DNA of 64,000 bases. Source: Cohnella phaseoli. Lineage in GTDB: Bacteria; Bacillota; Bacilli; Paenibacillales; Paenibacillaceae. Positions 43,792 through 51,663 of this stretch are shown one piece after another. Location: contig NZ_QRDZ01000022.1 of NCBI RefSeq assembly GCF_003386235.1, positions 1 to 64,000 on the forward strand. Reading direction: 5' to 3'. Positions within the stretch are counted from its first letter, which is position 1; the number at the start of each line of letters is the position of its first letter. The position numbers were made by a program, and so were the translations under genes. The notes beneath the pieces were generated by a model, which was not told the origin of the DNA, searched no databases, and saw only the letters and a list, made by a program, of their open reading frames with translations.

Positions 43792-44730
43792 TTACTTGAC
43801 CAGCAGCATGCGCTCCAGCGATAAACGCGCTTTATCCGCAACGTCCTGCGGTACGTAAATTTCCGGCTTCATCGTCTCCAAAGCTTTAACAACCTTCTTC
43901 AGGTTGTTAACCTTCATGTTCGGACAAACCAGGAATTTGGAGGCGAAATGGAACTTCTTGTCCGGGCTGTCGAGCCGCAACTGATATCCCGTACCGTCTT
44001 CCGTTCCGACGATAAATTCGTCATGGCTCGATTCGCGGCAATACTTCAGAATGCCGGTCGTACTGCCTACGAAGTCGGCCATCTCGACCACTTCCGGACG
44101 GCATTCCGGGTGTACGACGAACTGCGCGTTCGGATACTTCGCGCGCATCTCTTCGACATCCTTAATCGTCAGCATGTCGTGAGTATTGCAGTAGCCTTCC
44201 CAGATGATCATCTTCTTGTCGGTGTGCTGGGAGACATAATGACCCAGGTTTTTGTCCGGGCACCAAATAACTTCGTCCGCATCAACCGAGTTGACGACCT
44301 TGACCGCATTGGCCGAGGTGCAGCAAATATCGGTCTCAGCCTTAACATCGGCAGAGGAGTTGATGTATGTGACGACCTTCGCGTTCGGGTGCTTTGCTTT
44401 AAGCTCTCTCAAGCCGATCGGATTGACCATATCGGCCATCGGACAGCCCGCGCGCTCGTCGGGTACGAGTACAGTCTTGTGAGGAGCAAGAATTTTGGCG
44501 CTCTCGCCCATGAAATGAACCCCGCAAAATACAATCACATCGGCATCCGTAGACGCGGCTTTCTGTGCGAGAAGGAATGAGTCCCCTCTGAAGTCCGCGA
44601 CCTCTTGTATTTCATCTCGCTGATAATAATGTGCGAGTATAATGGCATTGCGTTCCTTCTTAAGCTGCATCAGCCGTTCGCGCAGTTCGCGGTTCTGCTC
44701 GGCTTTACGCTCCAAGGCCAAGGCCTCCAT
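43792..44730 (-). CDS. nadA: Quinolinate synthase A
   Basis: This 312-residue iron-sulfur enzyme condenses iminoaspartate with dihydroxyacetone phosphate. The cysteines expected to hold the cluster lie in FCGVHFMGESAK, in HPECRPEV and in FLVCPNMK. HYYQRDEIQEVADF and KAETDICCTSANAV are conserved. A sigma-A promoter (44835-44863) and a palindrome in the leader precede it. It heads the NAD operon. Confidence 0.96.
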   Translation of the reverse strand: MEALALERKAEQNRELRERLMQLKKERNAIILAHYYQRDEIQEVADFRGDSFLLAQKAASTDADVIVFCGVHFMGESAKILAPHKTVLVPDERAGCPMADMVNPIGLRELKAKHPNAKVVTYINSSADVKAETDICCTSANAVKVVNSVDADEVIWCPDKNLGHYVSQHTDKKMIIWEGYCNTHDMLTIKDVEEMRAKYPNAQFVVHPECRPEVVEMADFVGSTTGILKYCRESSHDEFIVGTEDGTGYQLRLDSPDKKFHFASKFLVCPNMKVNNLKKVVKALETMKPEIYVPQDVADKARLSLERMLLVK

Positions 44731-44755
44731 GCGAAATCTCCTCCCTTAGCTCCTG

Positions 44756-44781
44756 ATGTTTGTGAATCCATGCACAAACAT
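44756..44781. promoter_or_regulatory. Perfect 9-bp palindrome in the nadA leader
   Basis: ATGTTTGTG and CACAAACAT are perfect inverted repeats 8 bp apart, just upstream of the nadA ribosome-binding site. They may be a repressor site or an RNA hairpin. A niacin-responsive regulator such as NiaR would be a natural candidate, but I cannot match its motif with certainty. Confidence 0.5.
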
Positions 44782-44834
44782 GGCGGGAATGCTGTCTTTA
44801 TTGTGGACGAAAAGCTCTTCGTTCATTAACACTT

Positions 44835-44863
44835 AATTTACACTTGCGGGATAGGACTGTCAA
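44835..44863 (-). promoter_or_regulatory. Sigma-A promoter of the nadABC operon
   Basis: The minus strand has a perfect TTGACA, 17 bp, then TAAATT, about 105 bp upstream of nadA and just after the ftsH terminator. Confidence 0.8.
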
Positions 44864-44886
44864 TTCATCTGTAAAGGTTTTTTCAC

Positions 44887-44943
44887 AAAAAAACGGGATG
44901 CTCCCTCGCGCTGCCGCACGCGGTGCATCCCGTCTTCCTATGC
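44887..44943 (-). terminator. Rho-independent terminator of ftsH
   Basis: ACGGGATGC and GCATCCCGT form a 9-bp stem with further GC pairing inside and T's on the minus strand, 2 bp after the ftsH stop. It separates ftsH from the nad operon. Confidence 0.9.
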
Positions 44944-44945
44944 GA

Positions 44946-46949
44946 TTATTTCGGCTCCTCGGAGCCGCCGTCTCCCTTGCGCAAATCCAGCCCCGACGGG
45001 TAAGGGTCTCCGTCCTCGCGGGTTTGAATCCGCACTTTGACGTTGCCCATCGTGTCGACAGTAGGTTCCGCGTGAGACTCTGCAGATCCCGATCCGCCTT
45101 CACCGCCGTCCTCGACGATTATGCCCTTCTCGATCAGAGACTTGATCTGATCCAGATCAAGCGTCTCTACTTCCAGAAGAGTCTTGGCGATCAGATGCAT
45201 TTCGGCGCTTCTTTCGGTGAGCAATTGCTTGGCTCGCTCGTAGCATTCGCGCGTAATGTTCTGCATCTCCTGGTCGATCTCATAAGCGATCTTGTCGGAA
45301 TAGTTCTGCTCGTGCCCGATGTCGCGGCCCAGGAACACTTGTCCTTGGGAGTTACCGAACTGCATCGTGCCAAGCTTCTCGCTCATTCCGTATTCCATGA
45401 TCATCGCGCGAACGATACTCGTCGCTTGCTTGAAGTCGCTGTAAGCGCCAGTACCGATCTCGCCGATGAAGATTTCCTCGGCCGCGCGTCCGGCGAGCAA
45501 GCCCGTAACTTTATCGAGCAGCTCTTGCTTGGTGACGAGCATCCGATCTTCCTTCGGCAGCATGATGACGTATCCGCCCGCTTTGCCCCTCGGAATAATC
45601 GTAACCTTGTGCACCGTGTCAGCATGCTCCAGGAAGAAGCCCGCGATCGTATGACCTGCTTCATGATAAGCGACAATGCGTTTCTCGCGGTCGCTGATGA
45701 CGCGGCTCTTCTTCTCGGTACCGACAACGACGCGATCGATCGCTTCATCGACCTCAATCATGGCGATGTCTTTCTTATTGCGACGAGCGGCCAGCAACGC
45801 CGCTTCGTTCAGCAAGTTCTCCAGATCGGCGCCGGTAAATCCGGTCGTCCGCTTGGCGATCGTGCCGAGCTTGACGTCTTTGCTGAGCGGCTTGTTGCGG
45901 GCATGTACTTTCAGCACCGCTTCGCGGCCTTTCACATCCGGGCGATCAACCGTGATCTGACGGTCGAAACGGCCTGGACGGAGCAAGGCAGGGTCCAGAA
46001 TGTCAGGGCGGTTGGTCGCGGCCACGATGATGATGCCTTCGTTGGCGCCAAAGCCGTCCATCTCGACGAGCAATTGGTTCAACGTCTGCTCGCGCTCGTC
46101 ATGTCCGCCGCCGAGGCCTGCGCCCCGCTGACGACCGACGGCGTCGATCTCGTCGATGAAAATAATACATGGCGAATTTTTCTTCGCGTTCTCGAACAAA
46201 TCCCGTACGCGGGACGCACCCACGCCTACGAACATCTCCACGAAGTCTGAACCGGAGATCGTGAAGAACGGCACGCCGGCTTCACCCGCTACCGCGCGGG
46301 CCAGCAACGTTTTACCCGTACCCGGAGGTCCGACGAGCAGTACGCCCTTCGGAATGCGCGCGCCGACCGCCGCGAATTTGCGAGGGTCCTTCAGGAATTC
46401 GACAACCTCGACGAGTTCCTGCTTCTCTTCATCCGCTCCGGCGACGTCCTCGAACGTAACCCGCTTTTTCTCTTCATTATAAAGACGGGCGCGGCTCTTG
46501 CCGAAGTTCATCACCTTGCCGCCGCCGCCCTGCGCCTGATTGATCAGGAAGAAGAACAGAACGAACATGATGATAAACGGAATGATGGAAGTCAAGAACG
46601 TCAGCCAGAAGCTCTGTCCCGGCATTTTCTTAGATAAGACCTCAAAGTTCTTCTCGATCCCGAGGTTGGTAAACAGCTCCGGTACGTAGTCAGCCAGAGG
46701 AGCTCTGCCCGTGAAGGCTTCGCCCTTGTCCTGCCCGGCTTTCGGTTTGAATTCGCCGGCGACGAGGTAGGTTCCGTTCTGAACCTGCAAAGTCAGCGAC
46801 TGTACGTTGCCTTGCTGCGCTGCCGCGACGAGTTCGTTGTAGCTCAGTTCCTTTGTCGTATCCTGCTTGCCGATAAAAAATTGAACGATCCCGACAGTCA
46901 CCAAAAAAATAAGTAAGTAAAAGCCTGTGTTCCGGATGAACCGATTCAT
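44946..46949 (-). CDS. ftsH: ATP-dependent zinc metalloprotease FtsH
   Basis: This 667-residue membrane AAA protease has two N-terminal helices (about 7-26 and 115-135) around an extracytoplasmic loop, Walker A GPPGTGKT (about 208), Walker B IIFIDEIDAV and the zinc motif HEAGH (about 430). It degrades misfolded membrane proteins and short-lived regulators. The hydrophilic tail (VRIQTREDGDPYP) is typical. A promoter lies in the gap after hpt. Confidence 0.97.
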   Translation of the reverse strand: MNRFIRNTGFYLLIFLVTVGIVQFFIGKQDTTKELSYNELVAAAQQGNVQSLTLQVQNGTYLVAGEFKPKAGQDKGEAFTGRAPLADYVPELFTNLGIEKNFEVLSKKMPGQSFWLTFLTSIIPFIIMFVLFFFLINQAQGGGGKVMNFGKSRARLYNEEKKRVTFEDVAGADEEKQELVEVVEFLKDPRKFAAVGARIPKGVLLVGPPGTGKTLLARAVAGEAGVPFFTISGSDFVEMFVGVGASRVRDLFENAKKNSPCIIFIDEIDAVGRQRGAGLGGGHDEREQTLNQLLVEMDGFGANEGIIIVAATNRPDILDPALLRPGRFDRQITVDRPDVKGREAVLKVHARNKPLSKDVKLGTIAKRTTGFTGADLENLLNEAALLAARRNKKDIAMIEVDEAIDRVVVGTEKKSRVISDREKRIVAYHEAGHTIAGFFLEHADTVHKVTIIPRGKAGGYVIMLPKEDRMLVTKQELLDKVTGLLAGRAAEEIFIGEIGTGAYSDFKQATSIVRAMIMEYGMSEKLGTMQFGNSQGQVFLGRDIGHEQNYSDKIAYEIDQEMQNITRECYERAKQLLTERSAEMHLIAKTLLEVETLDLDQIKSLIEKGIIVEDGGEGGSGSAESHAEPTVDTMGNVKVRIQTREDGDPYPSGLDLRKGDGGSEEPK

Positions 46950-46978
46950 CCCCGACCTCCTCTCGACACGCTCACATC

Positions 46979-47008
46979 ATTTTACCATAGCCTGTCTTGC
47001 CAATCCAA
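46979..47008 (-). promoter_or_regulatory. Probable ftsH promoter
   Basis: The minus strand has TTGGAT, 18 bp, TAAAAT, about 30 bp upstream of the ftsH ATG. It allows ftsH to be transcribed apart from hpt. Confidence 0.6.
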
Positions 47009-47037
47009 GTAAGATAAGATGGCTTCCGCGCTATGGG

Positions 47038-47577
47038 TCAGTTCGAATATATTTCCGGCTTCAATACGCCGACATATGGCAAATTGCGGTATTTCTCCGC
47101 GTAGTCCAGCCCATAGCCGACGACGAAGGCGTCCGGTATCGTAAAGCCGGTGTAATCCGCGTTCAAATCGACCGTCCGCCGGCCCGGTTTATCGAACAGG
47201 GCGACGACGTTGACGGACAGCGCGTTCCGGCGTTCCAGCACGTCGATCAAATAGCTTAAGGTTAAGCCGCTGTCGATAATATCTTCGACGATAAGTACAT
47301 CGCGGCCTTCCACGGATACGTCCAGATCCTTGACGATTCTGACTTCGCCCGACGATCTGGTGGAGTTGCCATAGCTGGAAACGGCCATAAAGTCCAGTTC
47401 GATCGGAATCGAGATATTTTTGGACAAGTCCGCCATAAAAATAAAAGCGCCCTTCAATACGCAAATCACGAGCGGATTGCGTCCTTCATAATCGCGGCTG
47501 ATCGCCGCGCCAAGCTCCTGTACCTTCTGCTGAAGCGTTTCTTGCGAGTAAAGAACTTCTTGAATGTCGTTTTGCAA
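47038..47577 (-). CDS. hpt: Hypoxanthine phosphoribosyltransferase
   Basis: This 179-residue purine salvage enzyme converts hypoxanthine or guanine with PRPP to the nucleotide. The PRPP loop is VLIVEDIIDSGLTL, and VVGYGLDYAEKYRNLPYVG is the family C-terminus. The frame is open upstream to 47910, but that part overlaps tilS and is not conserved. A TTG at 47577 with GGGAGG 8 nt upstream gives the expected 180-residue size. tilS-hpt-ftsH is the standard Bacilli order. Confidence 0.94.
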   Translation of the reverse strand: MQNDIQEVLYSQETLQQKVQELGAAISRDYEGRNPLVICVLKGAFIFMADLSKNISIPIELDFMAVSSYGNSTRSSGEVRIVKDLDVSVEGRDVLIVEDIIDSGLTLSYLIDVLERRNALSVNVVALFDKPGRRTVDLNADYTGFTIPDAFVVGYGLDYAEKYRNLPYVGVLKPEIYSN

Positions 47578-47636
47578 AGAAGGTGCCTCCCAGTGAGATT
47601 TATTACACGGTATGATGGCTTTACTCCGATCATGCC

Positions 47637-49058
47637 CTAGTTTTCCGCTTCGTACGTCGCGCGAAGCGTTATTCGAGTATCCTCGCGGACAAGAGCGTGA
47701 TCCGATCGCCGCAATCCGGGAATCCACAGAACGCGGCCGTCGTCGTCCGCCAGCAGCGGAACCTGATCGCGCCGCGAGCGCGGCACTTTGGCATCGACGA
47801 ACATATCTTGCACTTTTTTGGTGCCGTTTAGTCCGTAGGGCCGCATCGCGTCGCCTGCCAGTCGGCTGCGGACAAGAAGCGGATAGCTCAGCTCCTCCGC
47901 ATCGAAGCACGCTTCGTTGCGATTGCCGGGCAGCCCCTGTACGGCGCCTTCCAGCCGCTCCAGACGAAGACGTCCTCCCGTCTCCGGGATGGCTATCTCA
48001 GTCGTGTTCTCGTCGGCGGAATACGCGAAACCGCTCGTCTCGAACCGTTCGGGCCCGATATAGGTAACGTCGTATTCCCTACTCAGCACCCAACCGTCCC
48101 CGATGTCCACCCGAACCGTTGTCGGGCGTTCTTGCGACAGCAGCTCCAAAATCTCCTCCACAAGGCGAAAATCCAGCATTTGGCGCGGGTTCGCGGAACA
48201 GTTTAATATTAATTTAATCACTCTGCGTTGTAAAGCGACGTGAAGGCTGCGGAACCGTCGTCGCTCCAACCGGAAGCCGTCTCCGGACGGAGTCGCCGCT
48301 TCGCGGAAAATGCGCGCGGCCTGCTCTTCCATATAATTATCGTCTGCCGCCGCCATTTCGGATAGTCTGGCCAGCGAATCTCTCAGTCGCGGATTGTACC
48401 GCTCCAGCGCCGGCAGCACGTCTAGCCGAATGACGTTGCGAAAATAATGCCGGTCGGCATTGCTGCTGTCAACCGCGTAAGGCACCCCGTTTCGCTTACA
48501 ATACTCCAGAAGCTCACATTTGGTTATACGCAACAGAGGGCGAATCAGTTCCAAATGATCTTCCCGCCTCCGATAAGAAATGCCGGCAAGCCCTCCGATT
48601 CCGGTTCCCCGGATCATTCTCATCAACACCGTCTCGGCCTGGTCGTCGGCATGATGAGCAGTCAATAGATAAGAGCTGCCATATTTATCGGCGATCCCGC
48701 GCAGGAAGGCATACCGCTTTTCTCTAGACGCGCTTTGGGCGTTCAACCCTGTCTCCTCGATATAGTCGGGCATTCCTAGCGACGTCGACTCGAAGGCAAC
48801 CCCCCAATCGCTCGCCGCCCGACGCACCAGCTCCCCTTCCGCATCGGACTCGGCGCCCCGAAACTGATGATTCGCATGGGCCGCAACGACGCGCAGCGAC
48901 TCCGTCTCCGCCATCTCCTTCAGAAGATGCAGCAGCGCCATCGAGTCTGGGCCTCCGGAGACGGCGGCTACGACCGTTCCGCCCGCGCGCAGCCATCCGG
49001 CTTCGCGCCCCAGCGCTTTGACGTCCTCTATCCAGGTTTCATGCTGTCGCACCGCCAT
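47637..49058 (-). CDS. tilS: tRNA(Ile)-lysidine synthase
   Basis: This 473-residue enzyme modifies the CAU anticodon of tRNA-Ile2 to lysidine so that it reads AUA. The PP-loop is AAVSGGPDSMALLHLL (about 30-45), and TAHHADDQAETVLMRMIRGTG is conserved; TilS-type C-terminal domains follow. ATG 49058 has AAGGAG only 2 nt before it. A GTG two codons on (49052) has 8-nt spacing and may be the true start. It lies 8 bp after yabT. Confidence 0.94.
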   Translation of the reverse strand: MAVRQHETWIEDVKALGREAGWLRAGGTVVAAVSGGPDSMALLHLLKEMAETESLRVVAAHANHQFRGAESDAEGELVRRAASDWGVAFESTSLGMPDYIEETGLNAQSASREKRYAFLRGIADKYGSSYLLTAHHADDQAETVLMRMIRGTGIGGLAGISYRRREDHLELIRPLLRITKCELLEYCKRNGVPYAVDSSNADRHYFRNVIRLDVLPALERYNPRLRDSLARLSEMAAADDNYMEEQAARIFREAATPSGDGFRLERRRFRSLHVALQRRVIKLILNCSANPRQMLDFRLVEEILELLSQERPTTVRVDIGDGWVLSREYDVTYIGPERFETSGFAYSADENTTEIAIPETGGRLRLERLEGAVQGLPGNRNEACFDAEELSYPLLVRSRLAGDAMRPYGLNGTKKVQDMFVDAKVPRSRRDQVPLLADDDGRVLWIPGLRRSDHALVREDTRITLRATYEAEN

Positions 49059-49066
49059 GTCTCCTT

Positions 49067-49990
49067 TCAATCCAAGAGCCAGATCGCCGCCAACGTCAGG
49101 CTGAGCACGATCGCGGCTCCGAGCAACCCCGCCATCCACCCCGGAACCCGGTCTCCCGCCGGCTTCGGCTGCTGCGAGACGCGTACGGCTTCCCGCCATT
49201 CGCGGCTCGATTCGCGGGCATTGGCGAACCGGCCGTTAAGCGCCTTCTCCATCCACTCCTCTACCGGTTGAAGCCGGGGATTGCTTTTGACGAGCTTCAT
49301 CAGTTCGCTAGGATGGCGGTTCTGCGGAATCAACGTGCGGGTAAGCTGAACAAGCCTCTTCCCGTCCAGCGCATGCAGCCAGAGAATTCCGACCGCGAAC
49401 AGATCGTAAGCCGGGTCCGCTACGCGGCTCCCGGCGGACCAATATCCTCGATCGTAGATTTCCGTAAACTGACGCACGCTGCGTCCGATTGCCGAAGCGC
49501 CGCCATAATCGACAAGCTCTACTTTTCCGTATTCTCCGACCAATATGTTATCGCTCTTAATGTCGCCGAACACCCAACCGGATTCATGCAAGCGAGACAA
49601 TCGCTCCAATAGGCGATAGCCGATTACGCCCATCCAGTGAGCCCCCTGCTCCTTTAGATAGGTTCTCAGAGGGATTCCGGCAACGTATCTCATCACATAG
49701 AACGGAACCTTTCTTCCGTCGATGATTGCATCGTCGACATCAAGCAGAAAGGGCTGCTTCTCTTTGGCGGAGTGATCCAGCGAAGTTAAAATGTTCACTT
49801 CTCCTTGAAGCTCCGCCGCTTCATGGCCGATCTTGATCGCGCAATGCGTTCGCGGACTCGCGAAAGCCAAATAGACTTGGCCGTTGGAGCCCCGTCCGAG
49901 CAGCCGTTCCAAGCGATAGCTTTTCCCGTTCCATTTGCCGCGTATTTCCGTGCCCTTGGCCAGTGTCTCTATTTCAGACGACGTAGTCAC
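49067..49990 (-). CDS. yabT: YabT-like serine/threonine protein kinase with C-terminal membrane anchor
   Basis: This 307-residue Hanks-type kinase has the glycine loop GRGSNGQVYLA, Lys in CAIKIGH, catalytic loop VFGDIKSDNIL (FGD in place of the usual HRD; Asp, Lys and Asn kept) and DYG in place of DFG. A single helix near the C-terminus (WMAGLLGAAIVLSLTLAAIWLL) should anchor it. B. subtilis YabT is a DNA-stimulated sporulation kinase in the same position. The start is GTG and overlaps yabS by 17 bp. Confidence 0.88.
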   Translation of the reverse strand: MTTSSEIETLAKGTEIRGKWNGKSYRLERLLGRGSNGQVYLAFASPRTHCAIKIGHEAAELQGEVNILTSLDHSAKEKQPFLLDVDDAIIDGRKVPFYVMRYVAGIPLRTYLKEQGAHWMGVIGYRLLERLSRLHESGWVFGDIKSDNILVGEYGKVELVDYGGASAIGRSVRQFTEIYDRGYWSAGSRVADPAYDLFAVGILWLHALDGKRLVQLTRTLIPQNRHPSELMKLVKSNPRLQPVEEWMEKALNGRFANARESSREWREAVRVSQQPKPAGDRVPGWMAGLLGAAIVLSLTLAAIWLLD

Positions 49991-50732
49991 TCCGCACCTC
50001 GCTCGAACCGCCGCCCGAAACGCGCGGCTCGTCTATAAGCTCTATTTTGCTTATTCTACCACAAGTCTCGCGGATATAATCAACCACCTGCAGCAAAGCG
50101 GGGCCTGTCGGAGTCGTTCCTCGCATGCGAATCTTGCCGAACAGGGAACCGAGATTGGAAGCGTTGGAATGCCAACCGGCGTCCATCACGCAGTAGGAGT
50201 ATTGGGAATCTCCCGGAAAATGAAACACGGACACCCGGCTTCCGCCCGTTCGGGCCTGCAGGCTCAGCGTCAAGTCCCGGATCGCCTCCTCTACGGCGTG
50301 CAGCTTCGGCTTCATGCTGGCGCTGGCGTCGATCAACAGCGCAACGGAGAGAGACATCGTCTCTTCCATCTCTTCCATTACTTTGACGACCTCGCCCCGT
50401 TTAGTCGGAGGCAGCGACCCGACGTCGTTCACTCCGAACAGCTGGCGAAGCTCCTGATTAACCGCCTGCCGGATCGTGCCCGCTACCGTCTGACGCGTCA
50501 TCATCTGCACCGTTTTGGACAGCTGCGGACTCGTAACGATCTGGCTGATTCCTCCGCCGGCCCGCGCAATCTCGGCAATCTCCGCCGCGCCGTATTCGCC
50601 GATCGTCCCTTCGTCCACCACGCCCGCCACGTTAACCGTAATCCCTTCCGCGTACGCCTGCGCCGCCGCCGTCACCGGACTTTCCCCGACATTAGAACCT
50701 CCGTCCGTAATCAGCAAGATTTGTTTCATCAT
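49974..50732 (-). CDS. yabS: YabS-like von Willebrand factor A-domain protein
   Basis: This 252-residue cytoplasmic protein has two VWA-like halves: an N-terminal one with QILLITDGGSNVGESP and a C-terminal one with the metal-site motif LLIDASASMKP. Its role is not established; in B. subtilis the yabS-yabT pair lies downstream of spoIIE. The ATG pair at 50732 has GGAGG 9 nt upstream, while the longer frame to 50810 lacks support. Confidence 0.87.
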   Translation of the reverse strand: MMKQILLITDGGSNVGESPVTAAAQAYAEGITVNVAGVVDEGTIGEYGAAEIAEIARAGGGISQIVTSPQLSKTVQMMTRQTVAGTIRQAVNQELRQLFGVNDVGSLPPTKRGEVVKVMEEMEETMSLSVALLIDASASMKPKLHAVEEAIRDLTLSLQARTGGSRVSVFHFPGDSQYSYCVMDAGWHSNASNLGSLFGKIRMRGTTPTGPALLQVVDYIRETCGRISKIELIDEPRVSGGGSSEVRSDYVV

Positions 50733-51150
50733 CGCGTCACTCCTCCTAATTCGTTTAAAGCGATTCGGAACATCTCGATTGCAATTGCCGTTGAATCGCT
50801 CTATTAGCATTTAGTAGAAGTGTCGCCCAAAAATGCGAGATTTAATCTTTATTGAGCCGCAAAGTCTTTTACAGACAATTGCCATAGAGTTCCAGGGGCG
50901 AGGTGATATACTATTAAAGAAGACAGTATTGATCGGGATAGCAACGGCTTTAATTTGGCGAAAATGCGACTAAGGGAGGGGTATGAGGGGCTCTGAGGAA
51001 AATGAGCTTGGCCGATATTCAAGAGCAGAAGCGCAGATGCGATGCCGCGGTTCGGGGTTCCAGCGATTATTCCATTCACTTGTTCCGCGCGCGCTGAAAC
51101 CCAGGAAGATCGCCCCGCACGAGAAGCGAATGAAGCTCTCGAATGTCTTG

Positions 51151-51411
51151 CGATGAAGGATAAGTTTGAAAAGATGCTTCATGCGGCGGCTATTATGACG
51201 GATATTCTCATGCAGCAAAACATTAAACCGATTATCCAGTGGTTAGAGCATGACCTAAAGGAAAAATCGATCGTTAAAAAACTCCGATCGCCCCTGATGA
51301 TACAGAGGCTTTCGGAGTTTCTTCGTCTCAATGCCCCGTCGGTACGTAGCGCCAAGGCACTTTCTTGGCCTCCTCTCCTCAGCTTGGCTAGCGCCAAGGC
51401 ACTTTCTTAGC
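51151..51411 (+). CDS. Possible small protein, unrecognised, running into tandem repeats
   Basis: An open frame from the ATG at 51151 starts MKDKFEKMLHAAAIMTDIL and continues IKPIIQWLEHDLKEKSIVKK, a plausibly amphipathic and charged composition. It then runs into the 42-bp repeats (SAKALSWPP) and stops. A short upstream frame, MSLADIQEQKRRC from 51002, might be a frameshifted N-terminus. It is opposite in direction to all neighbours and has no good ribosome-binding site. It may be a decayed gene. Confidence 0.25.
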
Positions 51412-51480
51412 CTTCTCTCCTCGGCTCCGCTAGCGCCAAGGCACTTTCTTAGCCTTCTCTCCTCGGCCTGGGTCCGCTAC
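51349..51480 (-). repeat. Three 42-bp tandem repeats sharing the rrn-proximal palindrome core
   Basis: Three units, each beginning AGCGCCAAGGCACTTTCTT on the plus strand, recur every 42 bp. The reverse complement contains YAAGAAAGTGCCTTGG, the core also found at 635-661 and 1164-1210, preceded by a similar GCCGAGG flank. The same dispersed element thus occurs at both ends of this region in opposite orientations. Confidence 0.8.
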
Positions 51481-51663
51481 TAAAACACAACCCATTCGCC
51501 TGGATTGCGGAGCGACAAATTTTAACTTTAACCTGTCATCATTGGCCCTCCTCCCCCACTACACTTCAAGCTGCTTTGAGCCCCCGTTATGCCCGACGAT
51601 GAATCGAGCTCCACAGCATAAGTGCATGCATCAGCGAACGACAAAGTTATGCCTGATCCTTAC

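Larger units (their letters stand above)
50733..51663. other. 930-bp gap between yabS and spoIIE, no tRNA seen
   Basis: In B. subtilis this interval carries tRNA genes. I find no cloverleaf or TTCGANTC-type T-arm here. It holds the tandem repeats at 51349-51480 and an open frame at 51151-51411 on the plus strand. No clear promoter or terminator was found. Confidence 0.6.

Noticed and set aside
44844..46250. Plus-strand open frame of 468 codons
   Set aside because: It is antisense to ftsH, whose AAA and zinc motifs are intact.
47578..47910. N-terminal extension of hpt
   Set aside because: It overlaps tilS out of frame, is not like any phosphoribosyltransferase, and a good TTG start exists at 47577.
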